DNA of 64,000 bases from the NCBI GenBank assembly GCA_016190985.1, contig JACPPI010000031.1, forward strand, positions 1-64,000. Direction: 5' to 3'. This DNA is from Opitutia bacterium (lineage in GTDB: Bacteria; Verrucomicrobiota; Verrucomicrobiia; Opitutales; Opitutaceae). The notes under the pieces are model-generated. The model was not told the DNA's origin. It worked only from the letters and a program-made list of their open reading frames with translations, and made no database searches. The position numbers were made by a program, and so were the translations under genes. This document shows, piece after piece, positions 49,316-58,696 of the stretch (its first letter is position 1; each line of letters opens with the position of its first letter).

Positions 49316-49480
49316 GGCCGGAGGGCGCGGCCCGTCTGCGCCCCTGCGCCACCGGGAAATTTTTGTCAGGGTGTGTTGGGGTGCCGGCGGGCGGTGCGCC
49401 AGTCGCGCCGCCCGCGCTTTTTCCCGATGGGGCGGCAAGGCGCGTTCGCGCCCGGAGGGCGGCACAAGTCTGCCCGGTGC

Positions 49481-49511
49481 GGCAGGGCGCGCAGCCAGGC
49501 CGCGCCCTGCC
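49481..49511. terminator. Bidirectional hairpin between convergent regulator and kinase genes
   Basis: GGCAGGGCGCG (49481-49491) and CGCGCCCTGCC (49501-49511) form a perfect 11-bp stem with a 9-nt loop in a 203-nt gap between convergent genes. U-tracts are lacking. The rest of the gap shows only GC-rich sequence and an AATTTTTGT patch at about 49363. Confidence 0.55.
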
Positions 49512-49518
49512 ATCCCGC

Positions 49519-52500
49519 TCAGGCCAGCGCTGCGGCCAATGCTCTGGCCAGCTCGTGCAGGTCGACGGGCTTGTGCAGGAAATCCGTGAAACCCTCGCTC
49601 CGCAGTTTTTCCGGGCTGTGGGTGCCGGCAAATCCGCTCATGATGAACACCGGCAGCCCGGGCCGGGCGGCCCGCAGCTTGTTGGCCAGCACAGGACCGG
49701 TCATGGCCGGCATCTGGTAATCGACGATCAGGGCGGCAAAATCATCCGGGGCCGCCTCCCACCGGATGAGCGCGTGCGCCGGGTTGGTGAAGGTCGTCAC
49801 CTTGTAGCCCAGCCGCTCCAGCAGGAGCTTCATGGATTTCCCGACGGTCGGCTCGTCATCGACCAGCAGGATGCGCTGGCCGCGTCCGTGCGGCAGATCT
49901 TTGGCCACCACGACCGCCACCGGCGGCAACGCCGGCGGCACGGGGAAGAAAAGCTCGAAGGTGGTGCCCTGGCCCGGCTGGCTGCGCACGAGGACCGCGC
50001 CCTGATGGGTGCGCATCACGCTCTGCACCACGGCGAGGCCGAGCCCCGTGCCCTCGCCCGCTTTCTTGGTCGTGAAGAACGGCTCGAAGATGCGCGCGAT
50101 CACCGCCGACTCCATGCCCGCGCCCGTATCGCTCACCTCCAGGCACAGGTGCCGACCGGGTTTCAGGTCGGGCAACTCGGAGGCGAGCGCCCCGTCCACC
50201 AACTGCTGCCGCAATCTCACGGTCAGAGTGCCGCCCTGTTCCTGCATCGCGTGGGCCGCGTTGATGCCGAGATTCATCACGATCTGGTGGATCTGGGTCG
50301 CATTGGCGTGCACCACGGTCACGGGCTGGCCGAGGTCGGCCTTGATCGCCACGGTCGCCGGAATCGTCGAGCGCAGCAGCGCCAGCGCCTCCTGCACGGT
50401 GTGCTGGAGCATCAGCGGCCTGCGCTCGGCGCTTTCGGCGCGGCTGAACAGGAGGATCTGGCGCACCATCTCCTTGGCGCGATGGCCGCATTTCAGCACC
50501 TCGCCGAGGAACTCCTTGATCTGCGGGTGGGTGGGCGGGCAGTCCGACTGGGCGAGTTGCGTATAGTTGAGCACGCCGGTGAGGATGTTGTTGAAATCAT
50601 GGGCGATGCCGCCGGCCAGCGTGCCGAGCGCCTCGTGTTTCTGCGCCACCAGGGCGCGCTCCTGCATGGCGGCCTGCTCGGCCTCGATCTTCCGCACGGC
50701 GGTGATGTCCACCGCCGAGGCCAGCACCCGCGCCGACCCGGCCAGCATGAGCAGCGTGCCCGTGCAGAGCATGACCCGCTCCTCGCCGGCCTTCGTGCGC
50801 ATGACGGCCTCGTAGACCGGCACCGTTTTCTCCGCGGCGATGCGCCGGAAAAACTCCTCCCGCTGCCCCGGCTTCGCCCACAGGCCCAGTTCGCCGGTGG
50901 TCCGGCCCAGCACCTCTTCCCGGCTGTAGCCGAAGAGCCGGAGGGCCATGGCGTTGGCGTCGGTCAGCCGGCCCTCCGGCGCCGTCGAGAGCAAAATCGG
51001 GATCGGGCTGGCCTCAAAGATGCCGCGGAACAGCGCCTCGCTCTCGCGCATCACCTTCTCCGCCGATTTGCGCTCGGTCACATCGCGCACGATGCAGCGG
51101 GATTCCACCAGCCGCCCCGCGGGATTCCGCACCAAGTTGGTGGTCTGTTCGACCCAGAGCATTTTCCCCGAAGCGGTGGTGAGGCGGAAATCGATGGCCG
51201 TCTCGGTGGAGCCGTCCTGGGCCCATTGCCGGAAAGCCGCGATGACGCGGGGGCGGTCCTCTGCGGCGACCAGGCGGAAGACCGAGGTGCCCAGCAGCTC
51301 CCGCGGGGTCCGGCCGACCACGGCCAGGACCGCGGGATTGCAGTAGGTGAACAAACTGCGGTGGTTGGTCACATAGTAGCCCTGGGAGACACTTTCCACG
51401 AGGGCCCGGAAGCGCGCCTCATTGTCCCGCAGCGCGAACTCCGTCGCCTTGCGTTCCGTGACATCCCGCATCGCCCCGATCAGGCGCGTCGGCCGGCCGG
51501 CCGCATCCCGGATGATGTGGGCGCGATCCTCGACAAAGGCGTAGGAGCCGTTCTTGCGCCGGAAGCGGTAGGTGTCGCTCCAGCTCGTGCCGTTGCCGGT
51601 CAACGCGGCCCGCACGCCCGCCACCACCCGCGCCCGGTCGTCGGGGTGCAGGCAGTCGCGCCAGCAATCCGCCCCCGTCTCCTCCGGCCTGTGGCCGAAA
51701 AGCGGCTGGAAGTGCTCGTTCCACCAGATGGTGCCGGCCAGGACGTCCTGATCCCAGATGACATCGAACACCGCCTGGCTGGCCAGCCGGAAGCGCTCCT
51801 CGCTCGCCCGCAGCGCGGCGGCGCTTTGCAGGCGCAGGAGCGCGCCGGCGCAGTGGTCCGCCAGGGTCTGCAGCAATTCGAGTCCGGCCTGATCATAGGC
51901 CCGCCGCCGGTAGCTCTGGATGGAGACGATGCCGAGCGGGCGCTCGCAGCGGCGGATGGACACGAACATCAGCGAGAGCGAGCGGCGGCCCGTGCCGAAC
52001 GGCAGGAGGCCCTCGGTTTTCTCGTCCTCGTTTTCGCGCAGGAGCATCTGCGCCCCTTCCTGCATGACCCGGATCATGAGCGGCGAAGGCGCGCGGGGAT
52101 AAACGGTTTCGGACGGGATTTCCCGGCGCTCGCCCTCGACCAAATCGAAATTGACCGGGTCCTCGAAGACCTGCTTCTCCTCGTTCCAAAAATGCAGCCA
52201 GGCGCAGTCCCAGCCGAGGAGGTGCTGCGCGGCCTCCAGGATGGCCAGCGCGGCGGCGCGCGGCGTGGCGGCCTCGGCCAGTTCGCGCCCGAGCTGCGCC
52301 AGCGTCGACGCGCGGCGGTGGGCCTGCCTCAGCGCCTCCTCGGCCCGGTGGCGCTCGGTGACGTCGCGAAAACTCCACACGCGGCCGGCCGGCCGGCCTT
52401 CGACGAACATCGGCCGGGAGTAGCGTTCGAAGGTGCGGCCGTCCTTGAACTCCAGGGTGTCAAAGCTCGCCTCCGCCGGGTGGGCGTAGAGATGGCGGAC

Positions 52501-54276
52501 CTTCTCGATGAACGCCTCGGGTTGCGCCAGCTGGCCGAGCACAAACTGGAGCGCCTGGTTGTCGTCCCGTGCGGCAATGATGTCGGCCGGGATCCGCCAC
52601 ATTTCCGCAAACCTCCCGTTGAACGACTGGATCTTGCCGTCCGCGCCCACGGTGAGGATGCCGTCGGCGGTCGATTCGAGGGTGGCCCGCAGCAACGCCA
52701 TCGATTCCGCGACGGTGTGCTGGGCCCGTTTGCGCTCCGTGATGTCGCGCACGATGGCGACGAAGCGCCGTTCACCCTCCGCCGGCTGCACGAACTGCAA
52801 GACGATCTCCACCGGGACATCGTGTCCGTCCTTGTGGCGGTGCAACGTCTCGAAGGTGTGCGATGCCCGGGTGCCATCGAGCAGCGGTTGCACCAGGCGG
52901 CGGAACTTTTCGGGCGTGAACTCCGGCTTGATGTCCGGCGGCGTGAGGGCCAGCAGCTCGGCTTCGGTGTAGCCCACCTGCCGCCTCGCGCCGTCGTTCG
53001 CATAAACGAAGCGGAGGTCTTCCGGCCGGAACATGAAGACGCAGTCCTGCGTCTGATCGAGCACTGACTTGAAGCGGACCGACTCCGTCTCGCGCTGGCG
53101 CAACGCCTGTTCGGCGTGTTTGCGCCCGGTGATGTCGCGCTGGCTGGAGATGATGACCACCTCGTCGCCGTGCTGCATCGGGGTGGCGGCCACCTCGAGC
53201 GGGAAGGTCGTGCCGTCCTTGCGGCGGTGTTCCACCTCGAATGTCAGCGTCTCCCCCGCCACCAGCCGGCGCAGGCGGGCGGCCGCCAGTTGCGCGTCCC
53301 CGGGCGTGTCCAGCTCGCGGATGTTCATGCCCGGCAGCTCGGCCGGCGCATAGCCGTGCAGGCGGGCGGCCGCCGGATTGGCCGAGCGGATGAGGCCGGT
53401 GCGGTCGAGGAGCAGGATGGCGTCGGCGCTGTTGTCGACGAGGGCGCGGAACCGCGCCTCGCTCTTCTGCAGGGCTTGCTCCGCCCGGCGGGCCGCGCCC
53501 AGATTGTGGCGGAGAGACACGATGATGGCGCCGCTGAAATAAAACAGGACCAGGAAGGCGCCGGTCCCGAACAAGACGTAGAGCCGCGCCTGCCGGATCG
53601 AGGCGTCATAGGCGGCGACGGAATAATCCACGCAGAGCACGGCCTCCACCTGGCGGTCCGGACCGAAGATGGGCGCCCAAAAGGTGATCCATGAGCCGGC
53701 GGCGTCATGGCTGGGCGTCAGGTCCGCGCCCTCGCGGCCGGAGAATTGGTCCGCAAATTCGCCGGTGGTTTCGCCGAGATGCCGGCCGATGGCCACGCGT
53801 TGCTCGCCCGGACCGTCGTAAGTGCCGTCGTGGTCGTAGTCGGTTTCGGAATCGACCATGATCACCACCTTGCCGTCGGGCCGCCGGCGCACCGTGTAGA
53901 TGTCATGGGCCTCGGGGAACAGCTGCAGCCAGCGTTTCTCGGCCTCGATCAAGGCCAGGTAGAGGGGATCGTCGGGCGCAGTTTCCAGGGTGATCCGGGC
54001 GTGCCCGAGCATTTCCATCTCCCGGGCGAAGGCCGGGGGGAACTTGCGCAGGAGGCCAAGAACGTGCTCCCCCGCCGCCCGGCCCGCGCGATCGGCCTGC
54101 CAGGCGCCGGCTGCAAACAACACCACGGAGGGCAGCCAGAGGGCCCATGCTATCCGGGTGCGGCCCGTCCAATGGCGCTGCAACAGGGCGTGGCCGATCA
54201 AGCCCAGCGCCACCAGCGCGAGCAGCCCGGCCAGGTCGGCGCGATCCCACCGTGAGAAACTGAGCAGAGCATTCAT
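49519..54276 (-). CDS. Large membrane hybrid histidine kinase with six PAS and one GAF domain
   Basis: The protein has 1585 residues. Two N-terminal membrane helices (about 15-58) are followed by a periplasmic sensor region (60-225, with an Asp-rich SETDYDHDGTYDGPGEQRVA) and a third helix (about 228-250). PAS domains lie at about 275-395, 400-520, 525-645, 820-945, 950-1075 and 1078-1195, with a GAF (about 655-815). The core has GGIAHDFNNILTG and EPFFTTKKAGEGTGLGLAVV. A receiver ends the protein (about 1465-1585, Asp in ALIVDYQMPAM). It may sense several inputs. No cognate regulator is adjacent, and the kinase core is very like that of the next gene. Confidence 0.93.
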   Translation of the reverse strand: MNALLSFSRWDRADLAGLLALVALGLIGHALLQRHWTGRTRIAWALWLPSVVLFAAGAWQADRAGRAAGEHVLGLLRKFPPAFAREMEMLGHARITLETAPDDPLYLALIEAEKRWLQLFPEAHDIYTVRRRPDGKVVIMVDSETDYDHDGTYDGPGEQRVAIGRHLGETTGEFADQFSGREGADLTPSHDAAGSWITFWAPIFGPDRQVEAVLCVDYSVAAYDASIRQARLYVLFGTGAFLVLFYFSGAIIVSLRHNLGAARRAEQALQKSEARFRALVDNSADAILLLDRTGLIRSANPAAARLHGYAPAELPGMNIRELDTPGDAQLAAARLRRLVAGETLTFEVEHRRKDGTTFPLEVAATPMQHGDEVVIISSQRDITGRKHAEQALRQRETESVRFKSVLDQTQDCVFMFRPEDLRFVYANDGARRQVGYTEAELLALTPPDIKPEFTPEKFRRLVQPLLDGTRASHTFETLHRHKDGHDVPVEIVLQFVQPAEGERRFVAIVRDITERKRAQHTVAESMALLRATLESTADGILTVGADGKIQSFNGRFAEMWRIPADIIAARDDNQALQFVLGQLAQPEAFIEKVRHLYAHPAEASFDTLEFKDGRTFERYSRPMFVEGRPAGRVWSFRDVTERHRAEEALRQAHRRASTLAQLGRELAEAATPRAAALAILEAAQHLLGWDCAWLHFWNEEKQVFEDPVNFDLVEGERREIPSETVYPRAPSPLMIRVMQEGAQMLLRENEDEKTEGLLPFGTGRRSLSLMFVSIRRCERPLGIVSIQSYRRRAYDQAGLELLQTLADHCAGALLRLQSAAALRASEERFRLASQAVFDVIWDQDVLAGTIWWNEHFQPLFGHRPEETGADCWRDCLHPDDRARVVAGVRAALTGNGTSWSDTYRFRRKNGSYAFVEDRAHIIRDAAGRPTRLIGAMRDVTERKATEFALRDNEARFRALVESVSQGYYVTNHRSLFTYCNPAVLAVVGRTPRELLGTSVFRLVAAEDRPRVIAAFRQWAQDGSTETAIDFRLTTASGKMLWVEQTTNLVRNPAGRLVESRCIVRDVTERKSAEKVMRESEALFRGIFEASPIPILLSTAPEGRLTDANAMALRLFGYSREEVLGRTTGELGLWAKPGQREEFFRRIAAEKTVPVYEAVMRTKAGEERVMLCTGTLLMLAGSARVLASAVDITAVRKIEAEQAAMQERALVAQKHEALGTLAGGIAHDFNNILTGVLNYTQLAQSDCPPTHPQIKEFLGEVLKCGHRAKEMVRQILLFSRAESAERRPLMLQHTVQEALALLRSTIPATVAIKADLGQPVTVVHANATQIHQIVMNLGINAAHAMQEQGGTLTVRLRQQLVDGALASELPDLKPGRHLCLEVSDTGAGMESAVIARIFEPFFTTKKAGEGTGLGLAVVQSVMRTHQGAVLVRSQPGQGTTFELFFPVPPALPPVAVVVAKDLPHGRGQRILLVDDEPTVGKSMKLLLERLGYKVTTFTNPAHALIRWEAAPDDFAALIVDYQMPAMTGPVLANKLRAARPGLPVFIMSGFAGTHSPEKLRSEGFTDFLHKPVDLHELARALAAALA

Positions 54277-54436
54277 CCTGGAAAACGTCGTTTAAGGCTG
54301 GAAGCTGTCCGGAAACCGGATTTCCCGGGCCGGAGCGCCGTCTGGCTACGCCCGCCCGGGATCGATCATCGTTGGACGCGGCCAGCCTGCGCCTCTCCAA
54401 AACCTGTTGTGCCTTCTGCGCTTCATGGGGCCGTGC

Positions 54437-55453
54437 TCATTGTTCCGGTATGGCGGCCCTTCCCTGCTCCGGGCCGGCCGGGGCGGCGGCGGGCAGGGGA
54501 AAGTAGATCCCAAAGGTCGTGCCGGCGCCCGGCGAGCTGCTGACGGCGATGGCCCCGCCGTGGCTCCGCACCACGCTGTGCACGACGGAGAGGCCGAGCC
54601 CGGTGCCCTGCCCCACTTCCTTCGTGGTGAAGAACGGCTCGTAGATGCGCGCGATCACCGCCTCGTCCATGCCGCAGCCGGTGTCGGCCACTTCCAGCCG
54701 CAGATGCGGTCCCGGGCGCAGACCGGGCAGCGCGGCGGCCTCGGCCGCGGTGAGCTGCTGCGGCGCCAGCCGCACCGTGATCCGCCCCACCCGGCCCTCG
54801 AGCGCCTGCGCGGCGTTGATGACCACGTTCATGACCACCTGGTGCAGCTGGGAGGGATTGCCGTGGATCGCCGGAGCCTCGGGCGCGATGTCGGTTTCCA
54901 TGCTCGCGGTCGACGGGAGCGTGGAGCGCAGCAGGGCGAGCGTCTCCCGGATTATCGGCTGGAGCCGCACCGGCTCCTGCCCGCCAGTGTCGTTGCGGCT
55001 GAAGAGCATGAGCTGGCGCACCAGATCCTTCGCCCGGCGGCCCCCCGCCAGCACCTCGTCGAGAAACTCCCTGATCTGGGGGTGGGCCGGCGGGCAATCC
55101 TCGCGCGCCAGCGCCGTGAAATTGATGACCCCGGTGAGGATGTTGTTGAAATCGTGGGCGATGCCGCCGGCGAGGGTGCCGATGGCCTCCAGTTTCTGGC
55201 TCTGGCGGAGCTGCGCTTCCACCTGCTTCGCCGCGGTGACGTCCTGCAGGCACACCAAGGCGCGCTTCCCGCCGGCCTGTTCGACGCCCGCGCAGGAAAA
55301 CAGCAGCAGGGCCTGGGCGGGCCGGCCGTTCCGGGTGACGGAGACGCCTATTTCCTGACGAGGAGCGGCGGCGGCGCCATGGAACAACGACCGCACCGCC
55401 TGCTCCAGACGGCGGCCGACGTCAGTCATCACGCAGCCAAAGGCCTCGCGCAT
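54437..55453 (-). CDS. Histidine kinase, N-terminally truncated at a porin junction
   Basis: The protein has 338 residues. It begins within a PAS-like part (REAFGCVMTDVGRRLEQAVR up to VCLQDVTAAKQVEAQLRQSQ), then a HisKA with GGIAHDFNNILTGVINFTAL and an ATPase with EPFFTTKEVGQGTGLGLSVV. No sensor or membrane part remains. The start overlaps the 3' end of the porin gene by 32 bp in another frame, and the upstream in-frame sequence continues inside the porin. A deletion that removed the porin 3' end and the kinase 5' end would explain both. The kinase core is intact and is close to that of the 49519-54276 gene. Confidence 0.8.
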   Translation of the reverse strand: MREAFGCVMTDVGRRLEQAVRSLFHGAAAAPRQEIGVSVTRNGRPAQALLLFSCAGVEQAGGKRALVCLQDVTAAKQVEAQLRQSQKLEAIGTLAGGIAHDFNNILTGVINFTALAREDCPPAHPQIREFLDEVLAGGRRAKDLVRQLMLFSRNDTGGQEPVRLQPIIRETLALLRSTLPSTASMETDIAPEAPAIHGNPSQLHQVVMNVVINAAQALEGRVGRITVRLAPQQLTAAEAAALPGLRPGPHLRLEVADTGCGMDEAVIARIYEPFFTTKEVGQGTGLGLSVVHSVVRSHGGAIAVSSSPGAGTTFGIYFPLPAAAPAGPEQGRAAIPEQ

Positions 55454-56273
55454 GTCCAGCCCCTGCAGCGCCGAAGCTCCAGTTGGGGGTCCACTCGGGT
55501 TTGGCGCGGAGCTGGACGTTGACCGCCTTGAAATCGTTGTCGTCGACGATCGCGGTCGCCTCGCCGTCGTCGAAGGAGTATTTGCGGCCGTTGGTCACCG
55601 CCACCGTGTAGCTCAGCCCGTGCTTGCCCGACGGGATCTCGCCGCTGAGCGCGACGCCGTTGCTGCGCAAGGGCAGCGCGCCGCCCATGTCGTCCAGTTC
55701 CTGCATGGCGGGGCGCCCGACGGCCGTCTGGTAGTAGCTGCCGTTGTGGTAAAAGTTGTTATACCAGCCGATCGCGGTGTTGAAGCGGCCGACATCGAGC
55801 TTGAAATTGTCGTTGAACTGGTAGCTGGCATACAACCGCCCGAGCTCGACCACCAGCCCCTCGGGAGTCGAGGTCAGGTGGATGTCGGTGAGGACGCCGG
55901 CCTGCTCGTTCAGTTTCACCGTGGTGACGGTGGCGAGTTCGCCGAGCAGGAAAGAGTTTTTTTCGCTCTTCAGGTCGCTGAAGCGGTAGTTGACGTGGCC
56001 CAGCACCTGGATCTGGACCTTGGGCCACGATTCCACCGGGATGGCGGCCTCGACGGCGGGTTCGTCCGCCCTCGCCTTGAGCGCATTGAGCTGGCTCTCG
56101 AGTTCGTCCACGCGCCGGGCCTTGGCCTCCAGTTGTTCGATCCGCCGCATGAGGCCCTCGAACGGCTCGGCGGCGCCGGCGGCGGACGGGGCGGGCGCCG
56201 TCTGGCCGATGGCGGGAAGGAGAGCGGCCGCGAGGAGCGCGGCCGCGAGAATGGGTTTGAGGCGGGATTTCAT
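55422..56273 (-). CDS. Porin-like outer-membrane protein, C-terminally truncated
   Basis: The protein has 283 residues. It has a signal peptide (1-25), a coiled coil (about 40-72, RRIEQLEAKARRVDELESQL), then beta-barrel-like sequence from about 80: VQIQVLGHVNYRFSD, LYASYQFNDNFKLDVGRFNT, then WTPNWSFGA. Expected later strands and a terminal aromatic residue are missing. The last residues (AGAGHARGLWLRDD) do not look like a barrel and are read from the kinase region out of frame. It is therefore probably a broken remnant that may not fold in the outer membrane. Confidence 0.75.
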   Translation of the reverse strand: MKSRLKPILAAALLAAALLPAIGQTAPAPSAAGAAEPFEGLMRRIEQLEAKARRVDELESQLNALKARADEPAVEAAIPVESWPKVQIQVLGHVNYRFSDLKSEKNSFLLGELATVTTVKLNEQAGVLTDIHLTSTPEGLVVELGRLYASYQFNDNFKLDVGRFNTAIGWYNNFYHNGSYYQTAVGRPAMQELDDMGGALPLRSNGVALSGEIPSGKHGLSYTVAVTNGRKYSFDDGEATAIVDDNDFKAVNVQLRAKPEWTPNWSFGAAGAGHARGLWLRDD

Positions 56274-56441
56274 GAGGCGGTGGGGAGGTTTTGTCGGGTT
56301 GCCGGGGAAGCCCCCGGCGGAGGGCAGGCCCGCCCCACGCCGCCCAAGATGGCGGCGAGGGCGATTTTCTGACCGATGGCCGGGGCGGAGTCGGATGCCA
56401 TGGGGATGACGGAGCGAGGAGTTGAGTCGGGGTGTGCTGAG

Positions 56442-56468
56442 TATTCGGCGCGGGCCGGGAAAGGTTTA
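56442..56468 (-). promoter_or_regulatory. FliA-like promoter toward the porin gene
   Basis: CTAAA plus N14, then GCCGAATA (TAAA-N15-GCCGAATA) on the minus strand. The -10 has two mismatches to GCCGATAA. The distance to the porin ATG is about 170 nt. Confidence 0.5.
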
Positions 56469-56538
56469 GGGCATACTTCAGAATCCGACCCGCCCGCAGC
56501 CGCGCCGGGAGTCCGGGTGAAATTCCCCGGCCCGGCGC

Positions 56539-56566
56539 TCAAGTTGGCCGCGCCCCGTGACGATAC
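56539..56566 (+). promoter_or_regulatory. FliA-like promoter of cheA
   Basis: TCAA-N16-GACGATAC. Spacing is one longer and the -10 differs at two positions. The leader would be about 25 nt. Moderate support. Confidence 0.45.
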
Positions 56567-56597
56567 TCCCCGCAACCACCCCGCCCCACCGGCACCC

Positions 56598-58691
56598 ATG
56601 TCCATTTCCCCGGAATCCTTCCCGGCGCTTTCCGACGCCGTCAACCGCCTCGCCGCCGAATCCATCCTGGCCCAAGCCGGTCGCGACGACGGCCTCATCC
56701 CCGCCTACAGCCTCCTCGGCCAGATCGGCGAACTTTGCGCCGGTGAACCCGTCTTGAGCGGACCGGTCAAGGCCGTCCACACCGCCCTCGACCAGCTGCT
56801 CGACCTGGCGCAGCCGTTTGACGACGCCGCGATCACCCGGCTCCGCCGGTTGATCGACTGGCTGCCCGCCGCCTGCGGCGCGCTTCAGGCCGGCCGCGCC
56901 ATGCCGGAGCTGGGCGCCGGCCCGACCGCTCAAGCGGCCGGGGCCGCACCCGCCGCCGCCCCGGCCCCGGCCGCCCCGCCCTCGATCGACGCGCTCCTCA
57001 CCCTCAACCTCGCGGAGAACCGCGAGCTGCTGGCCGAGTTCCACGCCGAGGCGGTGGAGCACTTGCAGCAGATCGAGGCCGCCCTCCTGGCGCTCGAGCA
57101 GCATCCCGCGGACGACGAGGCGCTCAACTCCATCTTCCGCTCCTTCCACACGATCAAGGGCAATGCGGGCTTTCTCCAGCTCATGCCCATGCACAAGCTC
57201 GCCCACGAGGTCGAGTCGCTGCTCGATCTCGCCCGCAGCAAAAAGCTGGTGCTGAATCCCGCGATCATCACCGAGATCCTCCGCAGCCGGGACGCGTTGC
57301 AGGCGCAGGTGGCGCAGGTGGGCCTGGCCCTTGAACAAGGCCGGCTCCCCGACCAGATCATACCGGTCAGTCATCTCATCTCCGCCGTCCGGCGTCTGGC
57401 GTCGGGGGCGCCGGCCGCGACCGCTTGCGTGGCCCCGCCGGTCCCCGCCGCCGCCCCCGCAGACGAGCCGATCACACCGGCAAATGCGGCTGCGCCCGCC
57501 CCCGCCGCTCCGGCCCCGGGCAAGGCCGCCGGTCCGGGCGCCACCGTCCGCGTCAGCACCGAGAAACTCGATTCGCTCATGGATGTCGTCGGCGAACTGG
57601 TGATCGTGCAGAGCCAGCTTATCGAGACCGCCCGGCAGAGCGGTTCGCAGGACAGCGCCCTGTTGCGCAACGTGGGCCAGCTCACGCGCATCACCAAGGA
57701 GCTGCAGCACACGGCCATGGCGTTGCGGATGATCCCGATCAAGCCCACCTTCCAAAAAATGGAACGCCTCGTGCGCGATCTGGCGCGGGATTTCGGCAAG
57801 AAAGTCAATTTCACCACCAGCGGCGAGGACACCGAGCTGGACCGCACCGTCGTCGAGGAGATCGGCGACCCGCTCGTCCACATGGTCCGCAACTCGATGG
57901 ACCATGGACTCGAGCTGCCTGCCGACCGCCGCGCGCGGGGCAAGGCCGAGACCGGGGCCGTCCATTTGCACGCCTATCATGAGGGCGGGTGCATTGTCAT
58001 CGAATTGCGCGATGATGGGCGCGGCATCGATCCCGACCGCATCTGTAAGAAGGCGGTGGAAAAAGGTCTCATCGCGCCCGACGCCACGCTCAGCCGCGAC
58101 GAGATCCTCGCGCTCATCTTCGCCCCGGGCTTCTCCACGGCGGAAAAGGTCACCGCCGTCTCCGGCCGCGGCGTCGGCATGGACGTGGTGAAGCGCAACA
58201 TCCAGAAGCTGCGCGGCAAGGTCGAGATCTCCTCCGAGGTCGGGCGGGGTTCCATTTTCAAGATCAAGCTGCCGCTCACCATGGCCATCATCGACGGCCT
58301 CGTGGTCCGGGTGGGCGCCGACCGGTTCATTTTGCCCAGCACCTCCGTGCAGGTCGCGCTGCGGCCGGCGCGCGACTCCCTCACCACCGTGCAGGGCCGG
58401 GGCGAGCTGGTCGAGGTGCGGGGCAGACTGCTGCCGCTCCACCGGCTCCACCGCCGCTTCGGCGTGCCGGCCGATTCCGAGAACCCCTGGGAAGGCATCA
58501 TCGTCGTGGTCGAGAACAACGGCCGGCAGTCGGCCCTGTTCGTCGACGAGATGATCTCCAAGCAGGAGGTCGTCATCAAGAGCCTCGGCGCCTTCATGCA
58601 GGGCCTGCCCGGCGTGTCCGGCGCCGCGATCCTGGGCGACGGCAACATCGCCCTCATCCTCGACCCCAACTCCCTGCTGCACGCCGCCTGA
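56598..58691 (+). CDS. cheA: Chemotaxis histidine kinase CheA lacking P2
   Basis: The product is 697 residues from ATG 56598. A helical region of about 130 residues unknown to me precedes the HPt (P1) domain, which holds the phosphorylatable His184 in FRSFHTIKGNAGF. After a Pro/Ala linker come the P3 dimerisation part (VSTEKLDSLMDVVGELVIVQ), the P4 ATPase (HMVRNSMDHGLELPADRRAR, GVGMDVVKRNIQKLRGKVEI) and the P5 CheW-like domain ending ILDPNSLLHAA. No P2 (CheY-binding) domain is visible between P1 and P3. A HDOD gene follows 5 nt later. cheW is not in the window. Confidence 0.96.
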   Translation: MSISPESFPALSDAVNRLAAESILAQAGRDDGLIPAYSLLGQIGELCAGEPVLSGPVKAVHTALDQLLDLAQPFDDAAITRLRRLIDWLPAACGALQAGRAMPELGAGPTAQAAGAAPAAAPAPAAPPSIDALLTLNLAENRELLAEFHAEAVEHLQQIEAALLALEQHPADDEALNSIFRSFHTIKGNAGFLQLMPMHKLAHEVESLLDLARSKKLVLNPAIITEILRSRDALQAQVAQVGLALEQGRLPDQIIPVSHLISAVRRLASGAPAATACVAPPVPAAAPADEPITPANAAAPAPAAPAPGKAAGPGATVRVSTEKLDSLMDVVGELVIVQSQLIETARQSGSQDSALLRNVGQLTRITKELQHTAMALRMIPIKPTFQKMERLVRDLARDFGKKVNFTTSGEDTELDRTVVEEIGDPLVHMVRNSMDHGLELPADRRARGKAETGAVHLHAYHEGGCIVIELRDDGRGIDPDRICKKAVEKGLIAPDATLSRDEILALIFAPGFSTAEKVTAVSGRGVGMDVVKRNIQKLRGKVEISSEVGRGSIFKIKLPLTMAIIDGLVVRVGADRFILPSTSVQVALRPARDSLTTVQGRGELVEVRGRLLPLHRLHRRFGVPADSENPWEGIIVVVENNGRQSALFVDEMISKQEVVIKSLGAFMQGLPGVSGAAILGDGNIALILDPNSLLHAA

Positions 58692-58696
58692 CCCCG

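Larger units (their letters stand above)
56274..56597. other. Divergent intergenic region, porin/kinase versus cheA
   Basis: A 324-nt region without a gene I can support. It holds FliA-like sites on both strands (56442-56468 minus and 56539-56566 plus). The stretch from 56280 to 56400 is GC-rich with no clear element. Confidence 0.5.

Noticed and set aside
49210-53067. 1285-codon plus-strand frame
   Set aside because: Antisense to the large hybrid kinase. No domain and biased composition.
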